Below are positions 36,399 through 44,561 of a stretch of DNA of 64,000 nt, piece by piece (position 1 is the stretch's first letter; each line of letters begins with the position of its first letter). The notes below the pieces were generated by a model. It made no database searches. It saw only the letters and a program-made list of their open reading frames with translations, and was not told the origin of the DNA. Both the position numbers and the translations under genes were made by a program. The stretch comes from UBA1563 sp037440065 (lineage in GTDB: Bacteria > Bacteroidota > Ignavibacteria > Ignavibacteriales > Ignavibacteriaceae). The stretch covers positions 434,001 to 498,000 of the forward strand of contig JBBIUV010000017.1 in the NCBI GenBank assembly GCA_037440065.1. Reading direction: 5' to 3'.

Positions 36399-36872
36399 CT
36401 ACTTAATCTCGTTCAAAATGTTGATTGCAGCTTCGGGAGCTAATTTTGTATAGACTTTTTCGTTCACCAGCATTGCGGGTCCTTGATCGCACATGCCAAG
36501 GCAATTGGTGAATTCTAAAGTTATTCGTTTGTCTTTTGTTGTCTGTCCGAAGGATATCCCAAGCTCCCTTTGAACCGTTTCTTTAATTTTTTCTTTTCCA
36601 GCCATATCACAGGAAATGGTTTGGCACAACCTAACAATGTTTCTGCCTTTAGGTTCTGTACAAAGAAAAGCATAAAATGTAACTACACTGTTTACTTCAA
36701 CGGGATGAATATCCATCATCCGAGCGACTTCCTGCTGTGCAAAATCGGAGATAAATTTGTGTTTCCGCTGTATGGCTTGAAGGATTTGCAGCAATGCAGA
36801 GCGGTCTTTGCCAAATTGGTGAACTAATTTTTCTATTTCTTCCGATAGCGCATTTTTTTCAAGTACCAACAT
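36399..36872 (-). CDS. hndA: NuoE-like [2Fe-2S] subunit of the hydrogenase
   Basis: A 157-residue thioredoxin-like ferredoxin. The start is taken as the ATG at 36872; an upstream ATG at 36911 overlaps the receiver gene and adds non-conserved residues. The four cluster cysteines are in RLCQTISCDMAG and NCLGMCDQGPAM. The N-terminal helical part (LLQILQAIQRKHKFIS and FYAFLCTEPKG) is typical of NuoE. It is the small electron-transfer subunit that partners the NuoF-like protein in NAD-dependent hydrogenases. No HndB-like gene is present. Confidence 0.92.
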   Translation of the reverse strand: MLVLEKNALSEEIEKLVHQFGKDRSALLQILQAIQRKHKFISDFAQQEVARMMDIHPVEVNSVVTFYAFLCTEPKGRNIVRLCQTISCDMAGKEKIKETVQRELGISFGQTTKDKRITLEFTNCLGMCDQGPAMLVNEKVYTKLAPEAAINILNEIK

Positions 36873-36876
36873 AATT

Positions 36877-37257
36877 TTACCGTTCCTTTCCCAGTTGAAG
36901 CAGTTGTTCAACTTTTTCGATAAACAACGATGGTGCTATTGGTTTTTCCACAAAATCATCAACAGGAACGATCTCACTTATTCCGAAACTCATCCCAACC
37001 GTCTTTGAAACTGACGAGAGCATCAATATTGGAGTATTGATTTTTTCTCTTCTGAATTTTTGCGCTAGAAAAAATCCATCATCGGGTTCATTCATCATCA
37101 CATCAAGAATTATCAAATCGGGATTCGTTTTTCGCACCAATTCGAATCCTTCATCCGGAGATGAAGCTGTATTTACTTCATAACCTTTTGCGTTTAAAAC
37201 CAAACTACTTGCGTCAAGTATGTCAGGGTCGTCATCAATGATTGTAATTTTTGCCAT
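36877..37257 (-). CDS. Single-domain response regulator (receiver)
   Basis: A 126-residue CheY-like receiver without output domain. The acidic pair is in IIDDDPDI, the phospho-accepting Asp in LIILDVMMNEPDD, the switch Ser/Thr in LMLSSVSK and the Lys in FVEKPIAP. Its stop is 4 bases before the hydrogenase NuoE-like start, and its own ATG overlaps the stop of a 60-codon frame upstream. A receiver leading a hydrogenase operon suggests protein-level signalling tied to redox or H2 status. The cognate kinase might be either histidine kinase in the window. Confidence 0.9.
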   Translation of the reverse strand: MAKITIIDDDPDILDASSLVLNAKGYEVNTASSPDEGFELVRKTNPDLIILDVMMNEPDDGFFLAQKFRREKINTPILMLSSVSKTVGMSFGISEIVPVDDFVEKPIAPSLFIEKVEQLLQLGKER

Positions 37258-37439
37258 TATAAATCCTTTCTCGCTTTGTTATTAATACTTAACGGATCGA
37301 AATTCTTTTGGAAGAAATGAAAATTTGTGGAAGAGTAATTTTTACGTAAAGGGGTGAGCTCTGAGATTGAGTTCTCCGAAGTAGAACAAGAATTGCCTTC
37401 GCAGCTTTTCCGACCAGTGTTATCTAAACCGTCAAACAT
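37257..37439 (-). CDS. Doubtful 60-residue reading frame leading the hydrogenase operon
   Basis: A 60-codon frame whose TAA overlaps the receiver ATG as TAATG, the pattern of coupled genes. It is rich in Ser, Asn and charged residues and has no transmembrane or known domain (NSCSTSENSISEL, FHFFQKNFDPL). No clear ribosome site precedes its ATG. It could be a real small protein, a leader peptide or chance. Confidence 0.3.
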   Translation of the reverse strand: MFDGLDNTGRKSCEGNSCSTSENSISELTPLRKNYSSTNFHFFQKNFDPLSINNKARKDL

Positions 37440-37505
37440 TGAGATTAATCATTAACTTAATTCAACAAGTTATTACATTTTAGATGCCAGAACACCGTTG
37501 CAAAA

Positions 37506-37525
37506 TTGTTACATATTAGTGACAA
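37506..37525. promoter_or_regulatory. Inverted repeat upstream of the hydrogenase operon
   Basis: TTGTTAC, six bases (ATATTA), GTGACAA: 7-base arms with one mismatch, about 70 bases before the first possible start of the operon. The TTGT...ACAA frame resembles operators of Rex (NADH-sensing) or CRP/FNR-family regulators. Rex control would fit an NADH-linked hydrogenase, but the spacing is 2 bases longer than the common Rex site. Confidence 0.35.
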
Positions 37526-37650
37526 AACACAATATGACTATCAGCTAGTATAATTTTTCTTACTTCTAAGAAGTTTTGATGGTAAAAAACAAGAATCGTT
37601 GATAACTGAAAAATTTCGGTAAATACGAAGTGATGAGAGTTTTGCACCGA

Positions 37651-38736
37651 TCAAATCGTCCGGAACATTCTTTCAAACGAATTGAATACTTCCGTTTTTT
37701 CGGCTTCAACATCAAGAAGAATTTCTCCCAGGTTTTTTAGGAGAACGAATTTTATTTTTCCGTCTCTATTCTTTTTATCGGAAAGCATTACCTGATAAAG
37801 TTTTTCTTTATCTAGTTTTTTTAGAGTTGCAGGTAGAGCAATTTGTTTCGGAAGGTAAAGGAATTTTTTTAGTTGTGGCTCTGTAATAAATCCTTTTTCA
37901 TGCGATAAATGTAAAGCGCAAATGATCCCCGCAATTACCGCTTCCCCGTGTTTAATTTTGAAATGGAGTTCACTTTCAAATGCATGCGCAAATGTGTGTC
38001 CGAAGTTTAGGATTTTACGAAGTCCGGTCTCTTTTTCATCGCTTGAAACAACCTCCGCTTTAACGCTAATAGAACTTGCGACTAACTTTTCTGTTTTAGA
38101 AAAATCTTTTTGATAGAAATAATTAAAAGAAAGAAATACATCATCGTAAGAGTTTTGTCCCGTTAAGTAAGCATATTTAATTATTTCGCCGAGTCCGCAG
38201 ATGATTTCTTTTTCCGGCAAAGAGGAGAAAAAATTTGTATCGATCAAAACAAACTTAGGCTGGTAGAAACTTCCGATAATATTTTTTGTGTTGTTAAAAT
38301 TTATTCCCGTTTTGCCGCCAACCGAGCTATCCACTGCAGCCAATAATGTGGTTGGAAGATGAACAACCGGAACTCCGCGCATAAAGATCGATGCAGCAAA
38401 TCCGGCGGCATCGCCGGTTACGCCGCCACCAATCGCAACAACTAAAGTATCGCGTCCGAAATTATTTTCCAGCATCACTTTGTGCAGTTCAGAAATTTGC
38501 TTGAACGATTTCGATTTTTCACCAGAGGGAAAGATATAAATCGAATCAGTTTTTTCTTCTTCCAAGAATGTTTGTAGATACTCTTTATGGAGACGAAAAA
38601 CATTTTCATCTACCACAAAAAATTTTCTTTTCGGCAACGAATGTTTTAAACAAAGTGAAGTGAATTTCTCCAGAATTCCTTTTCCAAGATAGATTTCGTA
38701 TTTATTCTCTTTTAGCAGAACGGCAATAGTTTTCAT
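37651..38736 (-). CDS. aroB: 3-dehydroquinate synthase
   Basis: A 361-residue shikimate-pathway enzyme converting DAHP to 3-dehydroquinate with NAD and a divalent metal. Diagnostic segments: GGGVTGDAAGFAASIFMRGVP, PTTLLAAVDSSVGGKTGIN, GLGEIIKYAYL and the metal site in LNFGHTFAHAFE with HGEAVIAGI. Length is normal. Its ATG overlaps the shikimate kinase stop (ATGA). Confidence 0.97.
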   Translation of the reverse strand: MKTIAVLLKENKYEIYLGKGILEKFTSLCLKHSLPKRKFFVVDENVFRLHKEYLQTFLEEEKTDSIYIFPSGEKSKSFKQISELHKVMLENNFGRDTLVVAIGGGVTGDAAGFAASIFMRGVPVVHLPTTLLAAVDSSVGGKTGINFNNTKNIIGSFYQPKFVLIDTNFFSSLPEKEIICGLGEIIKYAYLTGQNSYDDVFLSFNYFYQKDFSKTEKLVASSISVKAEVVSSDEKETGLRKILNFGHTFAHAFESELHFKIKHGEAVIAGIICALHLSHEKGFITEPQLKKFLYLPKQIALPATLKKLDKEKLYQVMLSDKKNRDGKIKFVLLKNLGEILLDVEAEKTEVFNSFERMFRTI

Positions 38737-39287
38737 AAATGGAGTTTCCTTTTTAAAATTTTTACCAGATCATCAACAGATTTTCCTACAGTAATATTAT
38801 CAATCTGGTAAATGATATCGGCTAATAAATACGTGGCTTCTCTTTTTTCAAGGAGTTCTGTAATCTTTCTTTTCGTATCAAGTGGCGAAAGCGGCTGACC
38901 ATCTTTTGATTTCAAAAGCGGGCGGTCAACTTTGAATTTCAGACGGCGAAAAATTTCTTCCGGTGTACTTTTAAGATAAATGGATATCCCGTTGTTTTTT
39001 ATAAACTCAACATTTTGTTTGTCCGATAATGTTCCTCCGCCAAGAGCCAGGACAATCTTTGTAGCCTTTCCGGCTTTCTTTAGTATTTCAGATTCTTTTG
39101 CGCGGAAAAAAGCTTCACCATGCACAGAAAAAATATTATCTACAGAATCCCCTAATTCTTGTTCAATCAGTTTATCCAGATCATAAAAATTCCAACCAAG
39201 CACATTAGCTAGGATCGGTCCAATTGTACTTTTGCCGGAGCCCATAAATCCAGTTAAAAAAATTCTTTCGTTTTCCATATCAGTCAT
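38733..39287 (-). CDS. aroK: Shikimate kinase
   Basis: A 184-residue P-loop kinase. Walker A GFMGSGKST is at residues 13-21, the shikimate-binding DLDKLIEQ follows, then FRAKESEIL and ALGGGTLSD, and a lid segment KVDRPLL. It phosphorylates shikimate two steps after AroB. The gene pair aroK-aroB is translationally coupled. Another in-frame ATG at 39278 could be the true start, as neither has a clear ribosome site. Confidence 0.95.
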   Translation of the reverse strand: MTDMENERIFLTGFMGSGKSTIGPILANVLGWNFYDLDKLIEQELGDSVDNIFSVHGEAFFRAKESEILKKAGKATKIVLALGGGTLSDKQNVEFIKNNGISIYLKSTPEEIFRRLKFKVDRPLLKSKDGQPLSPLDTKRKITELLEKREATYLLADIIYQIDNITVGKSVDDLVKILKRKLHL

Positions 39288-39300
39288 TTAAAAATAAAAA

Positions 39301-39343
39301 TCCCTCTATTTTAAGTCGCTCAGGCGAGCAAAAAATAGAGGGA
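39301..39343 (-). terminator. Terminator after the PpiD-like gene
   Basis: TCCCTCTATTTT and its perfect 12-base complement enclose an inner mini-stem (TCGC/GCGA). On the minus strand it is followed by a long T/A run. It separates the chaperone gene from aroK. Confidence 0.85.
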
Positions 39344-39366
39344 ATTAAAGTTTTTGCGACGCCTAA

Positions 39367-41454
39367 TTAACGATTATAAAACACGTATCGCTTATCAACT
39401 ATTTCAGCATCTTTTTTCATTTTTGTCAGCCATTGGCTTACAAATGAATTTTTTCTTTCTTGAAGTAATCTTTCTCTTAAACTACTCTTTTGAGTGTTAA
39501 ATGCATTTGCATCAAATGCATCTTTAGATAATAATTTTGCTAATAAGTATCCGCGACTTCCTTTAATCGGTTCTGAAACCGCGCCAATAGAAAGTTCGTA
39601 TGCTTTAGCAGCAAAATTATATTCGATTCCAAGTTTTGGAATACTACCTGATGTAGTAAAAAGACCTGTCGTATCGTAGATTGCTTTTGCATACAAACTC
39701 TTAGCTGCAGCAAGGTTAGCACCACTCTTCTTCTTTATGTTTTCAGCAATTGACTTTGCTTTAACATATTTCAAATCTTTCAACAACAAAGCCTGAGCTT
39801 GTTTTTTAACATCCTCGTATTTACGCACACCCTGATTTATTACTTCGGAGATTTTTGCCACTACGTAGCCGTTGTTTCCCTTAAAAACCTGGCTAAGTGT
39901 ATTCAAACCATTTTCAAAAGAAAATTTCAGAAGTGGTTTATTCACACCAATAATGGGTAAATATTGACTTTCTTCATTAAATGCAGGAGTTTCTTCAATT
40001 TTTAGATTTGCAATTTGAGCTTCTTTTTCGAATCCATTTTTCTCTGCAATATAGGCGAAATCATTTGCTTGATTATAAATATCATCTCTGGTAAGAGCAG
40101 AAGGTTTTATTGCATTGATGATTTTTTCAACGATATATTTTTGGGAAGTTTTGCCGGTAACTTTTATAATATGGTATCCAAAACTCGTTTTTACAGGTTT
40201 TTGGACGACTCCAATTGGTCCGTTGAAACAAGCTTCCTCAAATTCTTTTACCATTCTTCCTTTACCGAACCAACCGAGTTCTCCGCCATTTTTTGCATTA
40301 CCAAGATCTGTAGAATATTTTGCCGCAGCAGTTTTAAAATCTAATCCACTTTGAATTTCATCGTAAACGCGCGTAGCTTCAGCAAGGTCCTTTGCATCGT
40401 CTCCCGTCAATTTAATAAGAATATGAGATGCTTTTACAAGAGATTCATTAGCAGGAACGGTTCCAGAAATTTGATAAATTCCGTAAGTATTGTTACCGGA
40501 AAATGGACCAATCATTGTTCCAATTTTCGACTCATCAAAGTTATCTAGTAAAGCGGTCGGCAACTCAGAGATATTCATCGTATCTTTTGAGTAAGGGACT
40601 TCAGAATAAATATCAGCAAAATATTTGAATGAGGCGGTATCCCCTTTTGCTTTGAGCATTACATTTTGTAAATTTTTAAGAACTCCGTCAGAATCACTCT
40701 TTGAAGGTTGGATCTTAAAAAATACAAATTTTAATTTTCTTTCGGCATTCACCGTAAACTTGTCGGGGTGTTCATCATAATATTTTCTTACTTCATCTTC
40801 CGGAGTTTTAAAATCAGCATCCGGAAGTGAATTTAAATCGATTGCAACAAATTCTGCTTGCATTTTTACATTTTGGTCAATGAACTTCTGTTTCAATTCG
40901 GCATCGCTTATACTAACCGTTGCAAGTAAATAACTCTGGAGTTTTTGACTTAATAATTGTTGGCGGACGACTTCTTCAGCTTCAACTAAGGCTTTTTTGT
41001 TTCGTGCATCAAATAAGGCACTTTCGTACATCTCACGATTAAATTTTCCGGTTGAATCGATAAAATTTCTTTTTAGGAATTCAGGTGGATTTGGTCCGAG
41101 AATCAAATCTCTTATTTCTTCATCGGTAACTTTAATACCGAATTTTTCCATCTGCTGTTCGGTAAGTGTTTGGGTAACAATAGCATCCCAAACTTGATCT
41201 CGAAACTGATCCATATTTTCTTCGGGAACATCTTGCCCGGTTTGCGCTTTTTGATTTTCTATTGCGCGATCAAGAAAATTTGAGAATTCTTGATACGTTA
41301 TTTTTTTTCCGTTAACCGAGCCTACATTGTTGGATCTTGCCCCTAATGCTTCTAAAACATTAGAATCTGAAATAACCATGAATAGTACAAACAAGACGCC
41401 GACAGAAATTATGAAGGCTGGAGCTAAAGACCGCATTTTAGCCATCATAGCCAT
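39367..41454 (-). CDS. PpiD/SurA-like peptidyl-prolyl isomerase
   Basis: A 695-residue membrane-anchored chaperone. One N-terminal helix (about 11-30, APAFIISVGVLFVLFMVIS) anchors it with the bulk in the periplasm. A SurA_N-type chaperone region follows (residues 45-230). A parvulin (PPIC) domain lies at about 345-435: KASHILIKL, GGELGWFGKGRMV and FGYHIIKV. A second parvulin-like half occupies the C-terminus. The architecture is that of PpiD, which sits at the exit of SecYEG, and fits the secDF and T9SS cargo genes elsewhere in the window. It is monocistronic. Confidence 0.9.
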   Translation of the reverse strand: MAMMAKMRSLAPAFIISVGVLFVLFMVISDSNVLEALGARSNNVGSVNGKKITYQEFSNFLDRAIENQKAQTGQDVPEENMDQFRDQVWDAIVTQTLTEQQMEKFGIKVTDEEIRDLILGPNPPEFLKRNFIDSTGKFNREMYESALFDARNKKALVEAEEVVRQQLLSQKLQSYLLATVSISDAELKQKFIDQNVKMQAEFVAIDLNSLPDADFKTPEDEVRKYYDEHPDKFTVNAERKLKFVFFKIQPSKSDSDGVLKNLQNVMLKAKGDTASFKYFADIYSEVPYSKDTMNISELPTALLDNFDESKIGTMIGPFSGNNTYGIYQISGTVPANESLVKASHILIKLTGDDAKDLAEATRVYDEIQSGLDFKTAAAKYSTDLGNAKNGGELGWFGKGRMVKEFEEACFNGPIGVVQKPVKTSFGYHIIKVTGKTSQKYIVEKIINAIKPSALTRDDIYNQANDFAYIAEKNGFEKEAQIANLKIEETPAFNEESQYLPIIGVNKPLLKFSFENGLNTLSQVFKGNNGYVVAKISEVINQGVRKYEDVKKQAQALLLKDLKYVKAKSIAENIKKKSGANLAAAKSLYAKAIYDTTGLFTTSGSIPKLGIEYNFAAKAYELSIGAVSEPIKGSRGYLLAKLLSKDAFDANAFNTQKSSLRERLLQERKNSFVSQWLTKMKKDAEIVDKRYVFYNR

Positions 41455-41578
41455 AATTTATTTATCTCCATTTTAGTAAATTTAGTTGCACAAATTAGAC
41501 ACATATGTCCTAAAAATCAACGTAAATTTTAAATAAAGTTTGATTATTTTCATTTAAGTAAAAGAAATTTATAGGAAA

Positions 41579-42160
41579 ATGACAAAATCTCGAAAAATCG
41601 ACATTCTGAAAGCTGCTCAAAAGCGATTTATCAGGCATGGGTTAAATAAGACAACTCTGGAGGAAATTGCCAGGGATGTAAGAATCGGGAAAGCTACCAT
41701 CTATCACTACTTTACCTCAAAAGATCAGCTCTTTTTTGAAACGGTAAAATGGGAAATAACCGATTATCTGGAACAAATTAAAACTTGCTTTAATAACGAA
41801 TCAAGTTCCGCCAAAGAGCGATTTCAAGAATATTTTCTTTATAAAATGAAATTGGGGGAAAGTTTTCCGCTGCTTTTTGAAGTAATCAAACAAACGATAA
41901 ATGAATTTTCTGCGGAACGTATGGTAGAACTTCACCTCCTTTTTTTCGAAAAAGAAGAAGAAATTTTAACATTGGTGTTACAATCTATCAAAAATGAAAC
42001 CACTACTTTCATCGATGCTCACTTTCCAAAACTGATTGTTAGTGAAACAACAGGATTTCTTCTTTTGAGTTCATTTTTAAAAGTGCACAATAAAATTGAA
42101 CAGCTTTTTATTGAAAGAGGAAAAGATGAGTTTTTAAGGAAGTTCTCTTTCCCCGATTAA
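41579..42160 (+). CDS. TetR-family transcriptional regulator
   Basis: A 193-residue regulator. The N-terminal helix-turn-helix is clear (ILKAAQKRFIRHGLNKTTLE then IARDVRIGKATIYHYFTSKDQLF); the C-terminal ligand-binding domain is unassigned. AGGA lies 5 bases before the ATG. It is divergent from the PpiD-like gene and its stop overlaps that of phoU by 4 bases tail to tail. It may control its own gene or the chaperone gene. Confidence 0.9.
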   Translation: MTKSRKIDILKAAQKRFIRHGLNKTTLEEIARDVRIGKATIYHYFTSKDQLFFETVKWEITDYLEQIKTCFNNESSSAKERFQEYFLYKMKLGESFPLLFEVIKQTINEFSAERMVELHLLFFEKEEEILTLVLQSIKNETTTFIDAHFPKLIVSETTGFLLLSSFLKVHNKIEQLFIERGKDEFLRKFSFPD

Positions 42161-42867
42161 TCTTCTCCGTTCTCTTCCGAATCTATTTCTTCTGCCTGGC
42201 TGAAGAGAAATTTCTCATATTTATGTTTGATGAGTTCTGCCTCAACAATAAAGTAAACATCTTCAGCAATATTCGTCGCGTGGTCTCCAATCCGTTCAAT
42301 TCCTCTTGAAATAACCAGAAATGCAACAGCCGCTTCAATATTTTCTTTGTCTTCTTTCATAATTTCAATGAGGACTTTATGGTTCTCTTTATTCAGAGCA
42401 TCTAGTTCATGATCGGTACGAATTACTTTTTCCGCAAGTTTCGGATCATTTTGAATGAATGAATCGATCGCATTACGAAGCATTTCCTTTCCAAGGAGGG
42501 ACATTTCATTAATTTTAGTTCTTTCAAAGAACGATGGCTTCTTTTGTGTGCGAATAAAATTTTCCGAGATGTTAACTGCTATGTCCCCAATCCGTTCAAG
42601 ATTAGTATTGATTGTCATAGCGGACATAATTAGCCGCAAATCCATCGCAACCGGCTGGTTCAATGCAAAAAGTTTTTGACAAATTCGCTCAATTTTTACA
42701 TCGTATTTATCAACTTTCTTGTCTCGTTCGATCACAGTTTCTGCAAGGGCTAAATCTTCTTCTTCTATCGCACGGAGTGCGAACTGAACTTGTTCATCTA
42801 CTAAGCTGCACATCTTAAAAAGACGGGTTCTTAATTTTCCAAGTTGAATATCAAAATGTGTTTCCAT
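42157..42867 (-). CDS. phoU: Phosphate signalling protein PhoU
   Basis: A 236-residue protein made of two three-helix PhoU repeats. Metal-binding E/D-rich motifs are visible: ERDKKVDKYDVKIE in repeat 1 and RTDHELDALNKE in repeat 2, with NLERIGDIAVNI and GIERIGDHATNIAED. PhoU links the Pst transporter to the PhoR kinase and restrains uptake when phosphate is ample. It is the last gene of the pst cluster, 26 bases after pstB. No phoR/phoB pair lies nearby. Confidence 0.96.
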   Translation of the reverse strand: METHFDIQLGKLRTRLFKMCSLVDEQVQFALRAIEEEDLALAETVIERDKKVDKYDVKIERICQKLFALNQPVAMDLRLIMSAMTINTNLERIGDIAVNISENFIRTQKKPSFFERTKINEMSLLGKEMLRNAIDSFIQNDPKLAEKVIRTDHELDALNKENHKVLIEIMKEDKENIEAAVAFLVISRGIERIGDHATNIAEDVYFIVEAELIKHKYEKFLFSQAEEIDSEENGED

Positions 42868-42893
42868 TTTTCCTCAATAGATTTTCAAATGTG

Positions 42894-43652
42894 TTACCCG
42901 AATCTTCCGGTTACGTATTCTTCGGTTTTTTTATTTGATGGATTTGTAAATATTTTTGTTGTTTTATCATACTCAACCAATTCTCCCATATAGAAGAAAG
43001 CTGTGTAATCGCTAACTCGTGCAGCCTGTTGCATGTTGTGCGTAACAATCACGATGGTATATTTTTTCTTTAATTCAAAGATCAATTCCTCTATCTTGGA
43101 AGTTGAAATAGGATCAAGCGCGCTTGCCGGTTCATCCATTAAAAGGATTTCCGGATTTACAGCTAATGCCCTGGCAATGCAAAGCCTCTGTTGCTGTCCA
43201 CCGGAAAGAGCCAATCCGCTTTTCTGTAAATCATCTTTCACTTCGTTCCACAATCCAGCTTTTTGTAAAGATGATTCAACAATTTCATCCAATACGGTTT
43301 TCTGTTTTGTTCCGTTTATTCTGGGACCAAAAGCAACATTCTCATAAATTGTTTTAGGGAATGGATTTGATTTCTGAAAAATTAACCCAACTTTTTTTCG
43401 CAAAGTTACAACATCCACTTGTGGAGCATAAATGTCTTCTCCGTCAATCAAGATCTTTCCATCGATTTTTACTTTATCGATCAGATCATTCATCCGGTTC
43501 AAGGTTCGAAGAAAGGTTGATTTTCCGCAGCCAGATGGCCCAATCAACGCAGTAACATTGTGCTCTAATATGTTCAAGTTAATATTCTGTAACGCCTGCT
43601 TTGCGCCGTAGAATAAATTTAGATCGTTAACTACAATTTTATTTTGTTTCAT
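42894..43652 (-). CDS. pstB: Phosphate ABC transporter ATP-binding protein
   Basis: A 252-residue ABC ATPase. Walker A GPSGCGKST is at residues 38-46, the signature is LSGGQQQRLCIARAL, and Walker B is ILLMDEPASALD followed by the H-loop VTHNMQQAARV. The FLRTLNRMNDL segment is characteristic of PstB. It powers phosphate import through PstCA. The gene starts 9 bases after the pstA stop. Confidence 0.97.
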   Translation of the reverse strand: MKQNKIVVNDLNLFYGAKQALQNINLNILEHNVTALIGPSGCGKSTFLRTLNRMNDLIDKVKIDGKILIDGEDIYAPQVDVVTLRKKVGLIFQKSNPFPKTIYENVAFGPRINGTKQKTVLDEIVESSLQKAGLWNEVKDDLQKSGLALSGGQQQRLCIARALAVNPEILLMDEPASALDPISTSKIEELIFELKKKYTIVIVTHNMQQAARVSDYTAFFYMGELVEYDKTTKIFTNPSNKKTEEYVTGRFG

Positions 43653-43661
43653 TTACCTAAC

Positions 43662-44561
43662 CTAATAGCTGTATTTTTTTCTAAGCTTATACCGGATGAA
43701 GACCGCAATAGCACTAAGAGAAAAAGTTAAAATTAAAAGTACAAACACCGTTGCATATTGAATTCCTTTTGTCGCCTCTACATCGGATGATTGTGTTGCC
43801 ATAATATAAATATGATAACCAAGATTCATAAACTGATCAGAAAACGATTTTGGAAGATGCGGGAGAAAATATGCAGCTCCGGTGAAAAGAATTGGAGCGA
43901 CTTCACCTGCTCCGCGACCAATTGCTAAAATTGTTCCTGTGAGGATTCCTGATACCGCATTTGGCAGAACTACTTTTCTGATTGTTTGCCATTTAGTTGC
44001 ACCTAGCGCTAAACCTGCGGCTCTCAACTCATCGGGGACAGATTTTAATGCTTCTTCAACCGAAACAATTACAACGGGAATAGTTAACAACGCCATGGTT
44101 AAACTTGCCCATAAAATATTGGGTTGTGCCCATCGTAAATCAGTCCCGCCAGAAAAGGTTTTATCCATTCCAGCACCAATAAATTGAACGAAGAATCCGA
44201 GTCCAAATAATCCAAAAACTATTGATGGAACGCCAGCTAAAGTATTAACCGCAAAGCGAATCATTTTTGTAAAAAAAGAATCCCGTTTTGCATATTCTGT
44301 TAAATATAGAGCGGTGATGGTTCCAACCGGTACACCGGCTATGGACATGATTAATACAAGAAGTACCGTTCCAACCAATGCGGGAAAAATTCCTCCCTCG
44401 GTCATTCCTTCTTTAGGAACTGTTGTTAAAAATTCCCAGGTAAGATAATTCTTTCCACCTAAATAAATATCGATCAAAAGAAAGGCGATGGTTGCAATAA
44501 TTATCAAGGCTGAAAATGCCGAAATAGCAGTGAGACTAATTCCAATAAATTTATTTTTCAA
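43662..44561 (-). CDS. pstA: Phosphate ABC transporter permease PstA
   Basis: A 299-residue permease with six membrane helices. The EAA loop for contact with PstB reads EALKSVPDELRAAGLALGATKWQT-like sequence (about residue 170). VPSIVFGLFGLGFFV and GRGAGEVAPILFTGA are family hallmarks. Its start overlaps the pstC stop by 4 bases. Confidence 0.96.
   Translation of the reverse strand: MKNKFIGISLTAISAFSALIIIATIAFLLIDIYLGGKNYLTWEFLTTVPKEGMTEGGIFPALVGTVLLVLIMSIAGVPVGTITALYLTEYAKRDSFFTKMIRFAVNTLAGVPSIVFGLFGLGFFVQFIGAGMDKTFSGGTDLRWAQPNILWASLTMALLTIPVVIVSVEEALKSVPDELRAAGLALGATKWQTIRKVVLPNAVSGILTGTILAIGRGAGEVAPILFTGAAYFLPHLPKSFSDQFMNLGYHIYIMATQSSDVEATKGIQYATVFVLLILTFSLSAIAVFIRYKLRKKYSY

Noticed and set aside
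37480..37500. Possible minus-strand sigma-54 box CTGGCATC before the hydrogenase operon
   Set aside because: The -24 GG is present but the -12 element at the required spacing reads AATGT, which is too far from TTGC to support.
39501..39521. Perfect 9-bp inverted repeat ATGCATTTG/CAAATGCAT
   Set aside because: It lies in the C-terminal coding part of the PpiD-like gene and follows from the repeated DAFDANAF codons. No regulatory context.
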